Shown here piece by piece: positions 16,164 to 23,100 of a stretch of DNA of 57,861 nt (its first letter is position 1; every line of letters begins with the position of its first letter). Below the pieces are notes generated by a model that was given only the letters and a program-made list of their open reading frames with translations, was not told the DNA's origin and searched no databases. The position numbers and the translations under genes are program-made. Origin of the DNA: a virus; the IMG/VR virus record IMGVR_UViG_3300020147_000011, positions 1 through 57,861 of that record. One strand, given 5' to 3'.

Positions 16164-16547
16164 TCAGATTTTCCTGATGGCAACCCCAAACCGTACCTCT
16201 CCGGTCGCGGCTTGACGCATTGTGCGTCGGCGATGGCAATTCGCACACCGAACCTCGCATTTGGCCATCTCGGCGCGAACTCGACCCAGCGTCTTCCTGC
16301 CACGCCGCGCCTCCGCCATTGTGAACAACTTGAGCTTTGGGTTTCTGTGGTCGAATTCGAGAACAATCGGGTCGGCCTCGCCACAGTCCACGCAGGGATG
16401 CGTGCTCAAGTGATCGAGCAGAAGGCTCTTTACTGCGCCAACAAGGAGTCGGTTCTTCGCCATACTCCGCGCCGACTCTCTCGCAATGTTTCTGTGATAG
16501 TAAGCGCGCTGGCGCGCACGTTTTTTGATCGGGTCTTCGTACCCCAT
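16164..16547 (-). CDS. HNH endonuclease (homing type)
   Basis: A 127-residue protein. A basic N-terminal helix (RARQRAYYHRN) precedes CVDCGEADPIVLEFDH, then EMAKCEVRCANCHRRRT: two CxxC zinc pairs around an HNH/His-Asp core. This is a stand-alone HNH of the kind that moves as a homing element in phages. It interrupts a sparse stretch of the early operon between the HTH gene and the small membrane genes. Different family from the HNH at the cos edge. Confidence 0.8.
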   Translation of the reverse strand: MGYEDPIKKRARQRAYYHRNIARESARSMAKNRLLVGAVKSLLLDHLSTHPCVDCGEADPIVLEFDHRNPKLKLFTMAEARRGRKTLGRVRAEMAKCEVRCANCHRRRTMRQAATGEVRFGVAIRKI

Positions 16548-16594
16548 GCCAACATCCTAAACTAGACGAGCCTTGCCAGGTGCCACTCGGGCAT

Positions 16595-16843
16595 TCAGTC
16601 GCCAAGGATCGCGCCATGGAGCGCGTACATGGCCTTGGCATTCGGCTTGCGCTTGCCGTCGATGAGAAAACTCGCGTGGCGCTTCGTGCATTTCGCACGC
16701 TGCGCGAGGCCGGCAACCGGATCATCGGGCCAGAGCGCCCAGACGACGAGACCGAACCTAGAAAGATTTTCGCGACGCGGATGAACAGTTGTTCCGATGT
16801 TCCGGCTTGGCCGCTGCCGCCGCTGATTCGAAATTGTTCCCAT
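16595..16843 (-). CDS. small HTH-like regulator
   Basis: An 82-residue protein. After a basic start the segment LWPDDPVAGLAQRAKCTKRHASFLIDGKRKPNAKAMYALHGAI has the helix-turn-helix spacing of a rhizobial prophage family in which a basic recognition helix is followed by KPS/KPN. The ATG at 16843 has GGGGAAG upstream. It is transcribed in the same direction as the Cro-like gene and is probably the second regulator of the early phase. Confidence 0.65.
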   Translation of the reverse strand: MGTISNQRRQRPSRNIGTTVHPRRENLSRFGLVVWALWPDDPVAGLAQRAKCTKRHASFLIDGKRKPNAKAMYALHGAILGD

Positions 16844-17144
16844 GAATGAACTTCCCCACGCCACAACACTGTCGATCGAACTGGAAACGAAGCTGCGCAA
16901 TACTGCGGCGTATCTCGGCGCGCATCACGCATCGGTTGAATTGCGTTGCATTGACTCGCATAGCGAGTCCCAATTCGAAACAGAGGCGCAACGCCGCAGC
17001 CGAAAGGTGCAGATCGAATTAGGTTCACAAACCCGAAATGGTTGTCATACACTGTCCCCTCAACCGGCGTCCGGCGGCGGGCGGTCGCCCCTCTGTTGGG
17101 GGTATAAGAACAATGGGAATAGTGGTTTGCTTTCCGAGGCCGCG
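16844..17144. other. leader between the two early regulators
   Basis: About 300 bases with no gene I can support. A G/C hairpin lies at 17089-17101 (CCCCTC, TGTT, GGGGG). ORFs here have skewed composition in both directions. It may hold regulatory RNA or a terminator in the early leader. Confidence 0.35.
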
Positions 17145-17402
17145 TCATGTCCGGGCCTCATCGAAACTGTTTGCCTGTCGACGCGCCGCGACCTCAGCCA
17201 AGATTTCAAGAGTGATTTCATTTTTGCCGGCTTCACCTGCCAGCTTGACGACGGCCGCCCAATGCTTTCCCGGGATGCCGCCGGGCCGTGATCGCCAGCC
17301 GCTGACCGTGGATGCAGACTCTCCGAGCCCCTCGGCAACACCCTTGGTGCCGCCGATGGCGTCAATGACCGAGCCCCATGTCCAATCCGAATCACTTGTC
17401 AT
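17145..17402 (-). CDS. Cro-like repressor
   Basis: An 85-residue protein: WGSVIDAIGGTKGVAEGLGE, then SASTVSGWRSRPGGIPGKHW and a C-terminal helix (EITLEILAEVAARR). The GGTKGVAE...STVSGWRSRPGGIP pattern is the Cro/YdaS type HTH. It is divergent from the XRE repressor, as in lambda. The ATG at 17402 coincides with the expected transcription start of the minus promoter (see 17410-17439), so the mRNA may be leaderless. A start at 17423 would lie inside the operator and promoter. Confidence 0.8.
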   Translation of the reverse strand: MTSDSDWTWGSVIDAIGGTKGVAEGLGESASTVSGWRSRPGGIPGKHWAAVVKLAGEAGKNEITLEILAEVAARRQANSFDEART

Positions 17403-17409
17403 GCACCAA

Positions 17410-17439
17410 GAAATAGTTCGCATTTCGCGAACCTGTCAA
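17410..17439 (-). promoter_or_regulatory. early promoter of the Cro-like gene with internal operator
   Basis: On the minus strand TTGACA (17439-17434) is followed by an 18-base spacer and TATTTC (17415-17410). The spacer contains the 15-bp operator 17417-17431. The predicted start of transcription falls at the ATG of the Cro-like gene. Confidence 0.7.
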
Positions 17440-17479
17440 GACTACGCAACTTGCGAAACGACATTTCGCGAGTCGCGTG
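17417..17479. promoter_or_regulatory. three-site operator array between Cro-like and XRE genes
   Basis: Consensus TTCGC-N5-GCGAA. Site 1 at 17417-17431 is perfect, site 2 at 17443-17457 has one mismatch (TACGC), site 3 at 17465-17479 matches the left arm and part of the right arm. Centres are 26 and 22 bases apart. The layout recalls the three right operators of lambda and is the likely target of the XRE and Cro-like proteins. A fourth partial site lies inside the repressor gene at 17527-17541. Confidence 0.7.
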
Positions 17480-17493
17480 TTCGAATATCCACC

Positions 17494-17823
17494 ATGGATA
17501 GTGATGTGGATGTTGGCCGCCGGTTGATCGCATTTCGCGAGTCCCGGGGCATGAACCAGGTCCAATTGGCCGGCGAGCTCAATATCGCAAAAAACACGCT
17601 CAATGGATACGAAACCGGCGAGCGCCCATTACCAGCTGAAAAAGCGAAGAGAATCCGCGAGCGGTTCGGCATCTCGCTGGACTGGCTGCTTTATGGAGAT
17701 ATCGGCCAGCCAGGCTATGAGATCGCGGTAAAACTAGGCCCCAAGCCAAGTATCAAGGCCGACACCAAGGCGGCCCCGGCCCAGAAGACGCCAGCAAAGC
17801 GCAAAAAATCTGCGAACCGGTAA
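17494..17823 (+). CDS. XRE-family phage repressor (CI-like)
   Basis: A 109-residue protein with an N-terminal XRE HTH: VGRRLIAFRESRGMNQVQLAGELNIAKNTLNGYETGERPLPAEKAKRI. The segment FGISLDWLLYGD follows, as in short prophage repressors. The C-terminus is a Lys/Ala/Pro tail with no LexA-like peptidase, so induction cannot use the classical RecA self-cleavage route. A GAATAT box at 17483-17488 would place the transcript start at the ATG itself, suggesting a leaderless message as for lambda cI from PRM. Operators on both sides point to control of both divergent units. Confidence 0.85.
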   Translation: MDSDVDVGRRLIAFRESRGMNQVQLAGELNIAKNTLNGYETGERPLPAEKAKRIRERFGISLDWLLYGDIGQPGYEIAVKLGPKPSIKADTKAAPAQKTPAKRKKSANR

Positions 17824-17898
17824 TTCGCATATTGCGAACTTTCTGTTGACAGGTTCGCAAAGCGCGAACTAAGATGTTTCCCGTGAGATCAATCACGG
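17824..17898 (+). promoter_or_regulatory. promoter of the integration operon with two operators and a leader hairpin
   Basis: TTGACA (17846-17851), an 18-base spacer, and TAAGAT (17870-17875). Operator TTCGC-N5-GCGAA fills the spacer (17854-17868) and a second perfect site lies just upstream (17824-17838). The start of the transcript carries CCGTGA/TCACGG arms (17881-17898). The -35 and first half of the spacer match the Cro-like promoter almost base for base, so both units should answer to the same repressor. Confidence 0.75.
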
Positions 17899-17910
17899 GG
17901 AATCATCGTC

Positions 17911-18333
17911 ATGCGTACCTCTGCCCGTTCAACCTCCTCCATCGTCGCTTTTCCGGCCCGCTCGCGATCCTTCGCCCGCCGGCCGCTGTCGTCGTTTGCC
18001 GGCCACGTCACCTGCCTGATGCTGTTCCGGCACGGCGAAAGCGCGACCGAGATTGAGGTTTCCGATGATGGTGACCCGGTCGGCGCCGTCTGGCTGCCGA
18101 AGGCACTGATCTCGATCGACCGCACCGACCGCGGCCGCTTCCTGGTGGTGACGCTGCCGCAGAAGATCGCCCATCAGCACCGCCTTTACACCCCGATCAT
18201 CGATCGCGCGCGCTTTACGGCGGCCGAGCGCGCCGACCTCGAGGACGCCATCATCACCGCCGCGCGGGCCCGCAAGCGGCTGAGCGGACGGGAAGACGCG
18301 CTGCCGTTTCCGGGGAGGAACGCATGGGCCTAA
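17911..18333 (+). CDS. hypothetical protein, first gene of the integration operon
   Basis: A 140-residue protein. The N-terminal 30 residues are Ser/Arg-rich; the rest (ATEIEVSDDGDPVGAVWLPKALISIDRTDRG, FLVVTLPQKIAHQHRLY) is a beta-rich domain. No family recognised. It lies 29 bases past the predicted promoter and a GGGGA ribosome site is present. An internal ATG near 18016 is possible. It overlaps the next gene by ten bases. Confidence 0.6.
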   Translation: MRTSARSTSSIVAFPARSRSFARRPLSSFAGHVTCLMLFRHGESATEIEVSDDGDPVGAVWLPKALISIDRTDRGRFLVVTLPQKIAHQHRLYTPIIDRARFTAAERADLEDAIITAARARKRLSGREDALPFPGRNAWA

Positions 18334-18662
18334 TGCTCGCAACTGCTGTGACCGACGAGATGCGCGCAAAATGGGAAGCCGCGAGCCGGGCCCGCGAAGC
18401 GCGGCTGGAATACGGGCGCACCGTCGGCGATCTGCGGCGCCTGCTCAAGGGCGCGAGACAGGTGCAGATCGCGCTGCGCACCGGCAGCGCCGACAGTGCG
18501 AATGACGTCGTCTTCCCGGTCGTCTCGGCCGCCGCAGTTCGCATCATGTTCAAATACTACAAGGATGACGAGTTTGCCCCGTGCGAATTCGATCCCGAAG
18601 AGAAGAGCCTTTCGATCGGCACCCTTCGCGCCATTCACAAGGCGCAGGAGACCGCGTCATGA
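18324..18662 (+). CDS. hypothetical 112-residue protein
   Basis: A helical first half (DEMRAKWEAASRAREARLEYG) and a mixed second half (VFPVVSAAAVRIMFKYYKDDEF). GGGGAGG stands before the ATG. Its TGA overlaps the following ATG. No family recognised. Confidence 0.6.
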   Translation: MGLMLATAVTDEMRAKWEAASRAREARLEYGRTVGDLRRLLKGARQVQIALRTGSADSANDVVFPVVSAAAVRIMFKYYKDDEFAPCEFDPEEKSLSIGTLRAIHKAQETAS

Positions 18663-18904
18663 TGCCCGCCGAATTCCGATGGCTGAAAGGACCGATCGTG
18701 GTGAAGCCAGCGACCTATCGCCAGCAGCTGACCGAAAGCATGGCTCGCAGCCTGGAGCAATCCGGCTGCGCCGGCGACGAGCGCGACGCGATCCGCTGGC
18801 TGATGCACGAAGGCTACGCATCGGCGGACATCCTGATGCTGCTGGATGACGTCCGCGCGCTGGCGATGCAGGAGCTGGTCGGCCGCGAGATGTCGCGGCG
18901 ATGA
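18659..18904 (+). CDS. hypothetical 81-residue protein
   Basis: A helical protein (YRQQLTESMARSLEQSGC, AIRWLMHEGYASADILMLLDDVRALAMQ). The start is the ATG that overlaps the previous stop; an upstream reading of the same frame runs over the preceding gene. Function unknown. Confidence 0.6.
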   Translation: MMPAEFRWLKGPIVVKPATYRQQLTESMARSLEQSGCAGDERDAIRWLMHEGYASADILMLLDDVRALAMQELVGREMSRR

Positions 18905-19479
18905 TCTCCGATCGAACTCATTCTTCCACCGCAGTAGTACAGCGTATCAGCGCGGTGGCCCCGCCCGGCTCGCTTCTCAAGCGCGGACAAGTCCAGCCCC
19001 GGACGCGCCTCGAAGTGACCGGGCGGGATCTCGATCCCGACTACCTGCGGATGGTCAGGGAATGCCCATGCCTGATGTGCGGACTGGACCCTTGTGGCGA
19101 AGCGGCCCACGTCAGATTTGCCAGCGCCGCCTACGGCAAGGCCTCCGGGCTACAGAAGAAGCCTGAGGACCGATGGGCGTTGCCCTGTTGCGGGCAGGAC
19201 CATCGCGTCGCCAGGCACGCGCAGCACAACCGAAACGAACAGGAATTCTGGGCATCGCTCGGCATTATTGCCCTGCAGACATGCGTCCGCCTCTATGCGG
19301 TCCGCGGCGACCTGGTCGCGATGCGCGCCGTGGTCATGGTGGCGATTTCAGAACGCACCGCTCCGCCGTCCTCCGTGGCCGTTCCAAACACGGCGGCATC
19401 ACCGGCTTCACCGCCGCGGCGGGCGCACCCCCCGCGCCCGTCGATCAAGCCGGAGGACGGCGGAGGCTCCTCACAATGA
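18901..19479 (+). CDS. Ref/DUF968-like HNH nuclease
   Basis: A 192-residue protein. PDYLRMVRECPCLMCGLDPC then EAAHVRFASAAYGK, KPEDRWALPCCGQDHRVARH and NEQEFWASLGI match phage proteins related to P1 Ref and DUF968: zinc Cys pairs, the AAHVR His and the CGxxHR block. Ref is a RecA-dependent nuclease in P1, and relatives lie in recombination regions of many phages. The C-terminal 60 residues are Pro/Ser-rich and probably disordered. It may cut at recombination intermediates for this phage. Confidence 0.7.
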   Translation: MISDRTHSSTAVVQRISAVAPPGSLLKRGQVQPRTRLEVTGRDLDPDYLRMVRECPCLMCGLDPCGEAAHVRFASAAYGKASGLQKKPEDRWALPCCGQDHRVARHAQHNRNEQEFWASLGIIALQTCVRLYAVRGDLVAMRAVVMVAISERTAPPSSVAVPNTAASPASPPRRAHPPRPSIKPEDGGGSSQ

Positions 19480-19760
19480 GCGGCAAGCCGAAGAGAAGCG
19501 GCCGCATTGGCGAGCGCGGCAGGCCCGGCAATCTGCGAAGGCAGGCCGCCCGCGGCGTCGCCACGCCGACCGGCGAGGTCCAGGTGGTCTGTGCTTTCGA
19601 TCCGGAGACTTTTGCCGAGATCCGCGAGATGGCCGTTCGGACCCGGACCAGCTTTCGCGCCCAGGTGCGGCTGCTGGTCGAGTTCGGCCTTGAGGACATC
19701 AAGCTGGCCGAGGCGGAGCCGGCCGAGCTGCTGATCAACTGCCAGAAGGTTGAGCGATGA
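19476..19760 (+). CDS. ribbon-helix-helix-like small protein
   Basis: A 94-residue protein with a basic Gly/Arg-rich N-terminus (residues 1-30) and an Arc-like segment VQVVCAFDPETFAEIREMAVR then SFRAQVRLLVEFGLED. The strand plus two helices suit a ribbon-helix-helix DNA binder. It overlaps both neighbours and could regulate the operon or act in excision. Confidence 0.6.
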   Translation: MSGKPKRSGRIGERGRPGNLRRQAARGVATPTGEVQVVCAFDPETFAEIREMAVRTRTSFRAQVRLLVEFGLEDIKLAEAEPAELLINCQKVER

Positions 19761-20272
19761 TTCAGTCGAAGATTACATCGAACGTGATACCATTCGATGC
19801 GCGCCGGTTTTGGCTGCAGCGATATCCCGTGATCGAGGAAACATTCTTCAACCGCGACCAGGCGGCGGCATACTGCCGCCTCACAGTTCCGGCCTTCTCG
19901 GCAATGGTTCGCGGAAAGCTGTTGCCCGCTCGTTTGAAAGACGGCTGGTGGAAGGATCATCTGGATGAGGCAGCGGCCAAAATCGATCCACTGCTTTTCG
20001 ACCGTAACGTTTACGGCTCGGAGGTGTACTTCATTGAGTGCGAGTGTTTTTGCAAGATCGGTTTTTCAGCCTTTCCGCCTTCAAGAATGGCCGACCTGCA
20101 GGCCGCGACACCGTTTCAACTCCGATTGCTTCACACGATCCGCGGCGACGAACGGATAGAGCAGCAGCTTCATGACCGTTTTGCCGCCCTGCGGGTCCGT
20201 GGAGAATGGTTCAACAAAGCGCCAGTGCTTCTTGCCTACATTGATTGGCTGAAGGCGAACGGTACCAAATGA
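19757..20272 (+). CDS. T5orf172-type protein with N-terminal HTH
   Basis: A 171-residue protein. Residues 28-68 (ETFFNRDQAAAYCRLTVPAF, GKLLP) look like an excisionase/MerR-like HTH. Residues 90-165 form a T5orf172/MUG113 module of the GIY-YIG superfamily: VYFIECECFCKIGFSAFPPSRMADLQ, QLRLLHTIRGDERIEQQLHDRF and RGEWF. Phage proteins of this kind are suspected DNA nickases or binding proteins. Notably the gene after the integrase also carries a GIY-YIG domain. It overlaps the excisionase-like gene by four bases. Confidence 0.7.
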   Translation: MIQSKITSNVIPFDARRFWLQRYPVIEETFFNRDQAAAYCRLTVPAFSAMVRGKLLPARLKDGWWKDHLDEAAAKIDPLLFDRNVYGSEVYFIECECFCKIGFSAFPPSRMADLQAATPFQLRLLHTIRGDERIEQQLHDRFAALRVRGEWFNKAPVLLAYIDWLKANGTK

Positions 20273-20664
20273 CCAACCTTTCCGCATCAGGCATCGAGGA
20301 CGTCCCCCCCCACGTCCTAGCCGCCTTCGAGGGACACCCGCATCTGACGATGCCGCATCTCGCTAAGGTCCTGGAAATGGACAGGAAGACGCTGGACCGG
20401 CACCGGGAGGCCGATAATCTGCCCGTGCATATCAAGGGAACCGGGCTTGAGCGCCGGCACTATGTCTGTACGTTGGCCGACGTTGCCGAGTTCTACCGCC
20501 GCACGGGGCCAGCATGTCAGTATTCCGCGTCAAGGGATCGCCCTACTTCCAGTTCGATTTCCAGCTCCAAGGTCATCGCTTTTACGGGTCCACGCGGTGC
20601 ACGAATGAACGTGAGGCCCGCGAAGACGAGAAGGCCCGCCGGGCAGAGGCCGCCGTCCTCGTAA
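20269..20664 (+). CDS. excisionase-like HTH protein reading into int
   Basis: The first 82 residues (HLTMPHLAKVLEMDRKTLDRHREADNLPVHIKGTG, then RRHYVCTLADVAEFYRR) are a MerR/excisionase-type HTH, normal for the gene before int. The frame then runs 151 bases into the integrase gene, adding about 50 residues of Ser/Arg-rich sequence that look like a shadow reading. At other junctions here the downstream start ATGA supplies the stop; the int start is ATGTCA, so that stop codon has been lost. The natural protein probably ended at about 20517. Confidence 0.65.
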   Translation: MTNLSASGIEDVPPHVLAAFEGHPHLTMPHLAKVLEMDRKTLDRHREADNLPVHIKGTGLERRHYVCTLADVAEFYRRTGPACQYSASRDRPTSSSISSSKVIAFTGPRGARMNVRPAKTRRPAGQRPPSS

Positions 20665-21659
20665 AGCAGGCGCTCGCCGCCGGCCGCAAGCCGATGACGT
20701 TCGGCGCCGCCTGCGATCGCTGGTGGGACCAGGTTGGCAGCCACGGCAGCGATCCCGACCTCAAGCGCGCGCTGGACTGGCTGAAGGATCAGATCGGCCA
20801 TCAGGTGGCCCTGCACACCGTCAACGACGACATGGTTTCCCGGGCCGTGGAAGCCCGCAGGAAGTGCGTCATGCGCGCCGGCCGCGATGCAAAGGGCACG
20901 CAGCTCTACCGCCCCCTCTCCGCGCGCACGGTCAACAAGACCGTACCCAGCCTGCTCCGCCGCGTTATGAACCGGGCGCGCAAGGCCTGGTCGGTCGCGA
21001 TCCTGGTCGAGCCGAACTGGAAAGAGCACTTCCTCGCCGAGCGGAAGCGGCCGGTGCGCGAGATCACGGCCGCGGAAGATGCCGCGCTCGACGGGATCGA
21101 AAGCCTTGAGTATGCCGGGCTGCGCGAGTTCGCCGAGATCATGGGCCTGCGGCGGAAGGAACTGCTGCTCACCTGGCCGCAGGTCGATTTCGACAAGGCC
21201 ACCATCAGCATCATCGGCAAGGGCGGCGTGCCGGCGATCCTGCCGCTCACGAAGCGGGCCTATCACATCCTCTGGGGCCTGCGCGGGCACGACAAGATGC
21301 ACGTCTTCACCTTCGTGGCCCAGCGCACCAGGCGCTGCCCGAAGACCAAGCGCGACTTCGTCAAGGGCCAACGCTACCCGATGACCTATTTCGGCATCGG
21401 CACCAACCGGCGCAGGAAGTGGTCCAAGGCGGGCGTGGATGCGCGGCTGCACGACACCCGCCACACGACAGGCCAGCGCGCGCTGCGCACCACGGGCAAC
21501 CTGCGGCTCGTACAGCAGCTGCTCAGGCACACCGAGATCCGGACCACCGCGAAGTTCTACACCGACACTACTATGGCGGACCTGCGGGCTGGGATGGAGG
21601 CCGTCGAACAATCAAAGCCTGCAAAGCCCGATCAACCAAAAAAGGTGACTGGCGAATGA
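20514..21659 (+). CDS. int: tyrosine-family phage integrase
   Basis: A 381-residue recombinase. The N-terminal 40 residues (MSVFRVKGSPYFQFDFQLQG) are the arm-site-binding type. A core-binding domain follows. The catalytic set is complete: Arg213/214 (GLRRKE), Lys236, His313 and Arg316 (LHDTRHT), His339 and Tyr349 (HTEIRTTAKFY). It should integrate at the tRNA-Arg core 22371-22415. Its start overlaps the excisionase-like ORF and its TGA overlaps the next ATG (ATGA). It is under the repressor-controlled promoter at 17846. Confidence 0.95.
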   Translation: MSVFRVKGSPYFQFDFQLQGHRFYGSTRCTNEREAREDEKARRAEAAVLVKQALAAGRKPMTFGAACDRWWDQVGSHGSDPDLKRALDWLKDQIGHQVALHTVNDDMVSRAVEARRKCVMRAGRDAKGTQLYRPLSARTVNKTVPSLLRRVMNRARKAWSVAILVEPNWKEHFLAERKRPVREITAAEDAALDGIESLEYAGLREFAEIMGLRRKELLLTWPQVDFDKATISIIGKGGVPAILPLTKRAYHILWGLRGHDKMHVFTFVAQRTRRCPKTKRDFVKGQRYPMTYFGIGTNRRRKWSKAGVDARLHDTRHTTGQRALRTTGNLRLVQQLLRHTEIRTTAKFYTDTTMADLRAGMEAVEQSKPAKPDQPKKVTGE

Positions 21660-22336
21660 GCGTTTTCAAGGTCCGGAACTCGCCCTACTATCAGTATGAC
21701 TTCCGTCGAGAAGGCCACCGCTATTCTGGATCGACCAAGTGCCTCAAACTGGCCGATGCGGAAGCCTTTGAAATCGCGCAGATCGGGTTGGTCGAGCGCC
21801 GCAATGAGTCACTGAAGCTGGCTGCGATCCTTCCGCGGCATGTCATACGCGAGCCCCTTGGCGACGGATGGCGATATTACTTCATCGTGCCGAGCAAGGC
21901 CCGCAAGGCCGGTTGTCCGGTTCGCAATGAGAGCCTTGGCACTGTCTTAGATACCGCCATAGCGCGGGCCGAGGATCACCTGCTGCCCGAGTTCGACGCA
22001 TGGCATGCGAAGCACAAAACCACGATGGGGGTGAATGGTGTCACCGAGCGGTCAGACCCTCCGCTCGTTGGGGTCTATCTGCTGTTGCTCAAAGGCAAGG
22101 TCGTCTACATCGGATCTAGCAAGAACATGCCCAGGCGCGTTAGGCAGCATCGGAACGGCAGCCGACCGTTCGACAACGCCTACTATATTGCAGCCTCGGA
22201 AAGCGAGATGAGGAGCCTGGAGGCCTCTCTGATCAAGGCGATGCTGCCGACGCAGAACACGAGCGGGATTGCGCGACGGCAAAAAGCCCCATGCCCAGCC
22301 CCAGAGTACCCCGACGCACCATCTTCAAGCCTTTGA
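21656..22336 (+). CDS. chimera: integrase N-terminal arm domain plus GIY-YIG nuclease
   Basis: A 226-residue protein. Residues 1-38 (MSVFKVRNSPYYQYDFRREG...GSTKC) repeat the start of the neighbouring integrase with about half the residues identical. Residues 45-120 form a middle segment of unknown type (YYFIVPSKARKAGC). Residues 138-205 are a GIY-YIG domain: GVYLLLLKGKVVYIGSSKNMPRRVRQH, with the Y, YIG, Arg and later Glu. Known GIY-YIG enzymes cut one DNA strand or make double-strand breaks. The integrase-type arm domain may deliver it to attP arm sites. The gene ends 34 bases before the att core. Confidence 0.8.
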   Translation: MSVFKVRNSPYYQYDFRREGHRYSGSTKCLKLADAEAFEIAQIGLVERRNESLKLAAILPRHVIREPLGDGWRYYFIVPSKARKAGCPVRNESLGTVLDTAIARAEDHLLPEFDAWHAKHKTTMGVNGVTERSDPPLVGVYLLLLKGKVVYIGSSKNMPRRVRQHRNGSRPFDNAYYIAASESEMRSLEASLIKAMLPTQNTSGIARRQKAPCPAPEYPDAPSSSL

Positions 22337-22370
22337 TGCACTGAGTAAAAATCGCATCGTGACCCACGTC

Positions 22371-22415
22371 TTTCGATTCCGAGGGTCGGGAGTTCGAATC
22401 TCTCCGAGCGCGCCA
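22371..22415 (+). other. attP core: 3' part of tRNA-Arg(TCG)
   Basis: These 45 bases read as a tRNA from the anticodon loop to CCA: loop TTTCGAT (anticodon TCG), stem TCCGA, variable GGGTC, T stem GGGAG, T loop TTCGAAT, CTCTC, acceptor strand CGAGCGC, discriminator G and CCA at 22413-22415. No 5' half precedes it. This is the classic core of a tyrosine integrase that uses a tRNA gene and restores its 3' end. Because only the 3' part is present next to int, it is either attP in the phage form or the int-side junction of a prophage. Confidence 0.8.
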
Positions 22416-22597
22416 CGTCTACCCGCCTACGTTCATTGAAAACATTGAGAAAAGGCGCGGGAACAAGGCCGCTCAGCACCGGTCCGGAAGGCGAACGCAA
22501 GGGGATCAAAGGTCACCTTGTGTTGCGCTAGCGGACGGTGAGTCCCAGAAAAAGCCCCAGACTCCGCTTGCGGACCGTTGCGACCTATATACCGGCC

Positions 22598-22981
22598 ATG
22601 TCCCAAGACGACCCCGTCCGCATCATTCCCCACGCTCCGGAAGGCATCCCCGACACCGGCAGCTTCGAGGTCGTCTGGCCGGGCGGGAATCGGCACTTTT
22701 ACTGGGATGAGAATGCCGGCCGCCGGGCGATCACGCTGCACGACAGCCGGGACGAGGCGCTGGAAAAGGCCCGGGCCCTGGCGCGCGCCGAGCGCGACCG
22801 GCTGGAACACGCCTGCCCGGGATGCGACGGCACCGGCTGGGTATGCGAGGATCATCAGGACCAGCCGTGGGATGGTCCGCACGCCTGCAGTTGCGGTGCT
22901 GCCGGCGCGCCCTGCCCGCGCTGCAACTGGCCGGAAGATGGCGAGCTGCCGCGGATGCCGGACGGATTCCAGCCGGGCTGA
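22598..22981 (+). CDS. zinc-finger-like accessory protein
   Basis: A 127-residue protein. The N-terminal half (TGSFEVVWPGGNRHFYWDEN, ITLHDSRDEALEKARALARAE) is soluble and mixed. The C-terminal half has a DnaJ-like Cys pattern, CPGCDGTGWVC, CSC and CPRCNWPEDG. Proteins of this design are frequent in Bradyrhizobium chromosomes and prophages, function unknown. It is the first gene after the att core. The start at 22598 is preferred over 22538 because the extension has no conserved look. Confidence 0.65.
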   Translation: MSQDDPVRIIPHAPEGIPDTGSFEVVWPGGNRHFYWDENAGRRAITLHDSRDEALEKARALARAERDRLEHACPGCDGTGWVCEDHQDQPWDGPHACSCGAAGAPCPRCNWPEDGELPRMPDGFQPG

Positions 22982-23007
22982 CCCGCGAAACCGCAGCTGC
23001 GTCTGGG

Positions 23008-23100
23008 CTAGGTTCGCTCAGTCGGCACGATCCCGATGGCAAGGACGACGACCCCGATCGCCAGCACGATCATCAACATGGCCATCAAAGCCAGATACAT
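23008..23100 (-). CDS. possible 30-residue membrane peptide
   Basis: MYLALMAMLMIVLAIGVVVL with a short polar tail forms a single transmembrane helix. No strong ribosome site precedes the ATG. The composition is hard to explain by chance but the gene is too short to be sure. Confidence 0.35.
   Translation of the reverse strand: MYLALMAMLMIVLAIGVVVLAIGIVPTERT

Noticed and set aside
15514-17148. 544-codon minus-strand ORF
   Set aside because: Runs over the HNH, HTH and clamp-motif genes in other frames; no domain; Arg/Ser/Gly skew typical of chance ORFs in GC-rich DNA.
17038-17493. N-terminal extension of the XRE repressor
   Set aside because: The upstream frame crosses the operator array and the divergent Cro-like gene; the ATG at 17494 starts the HTH domain.
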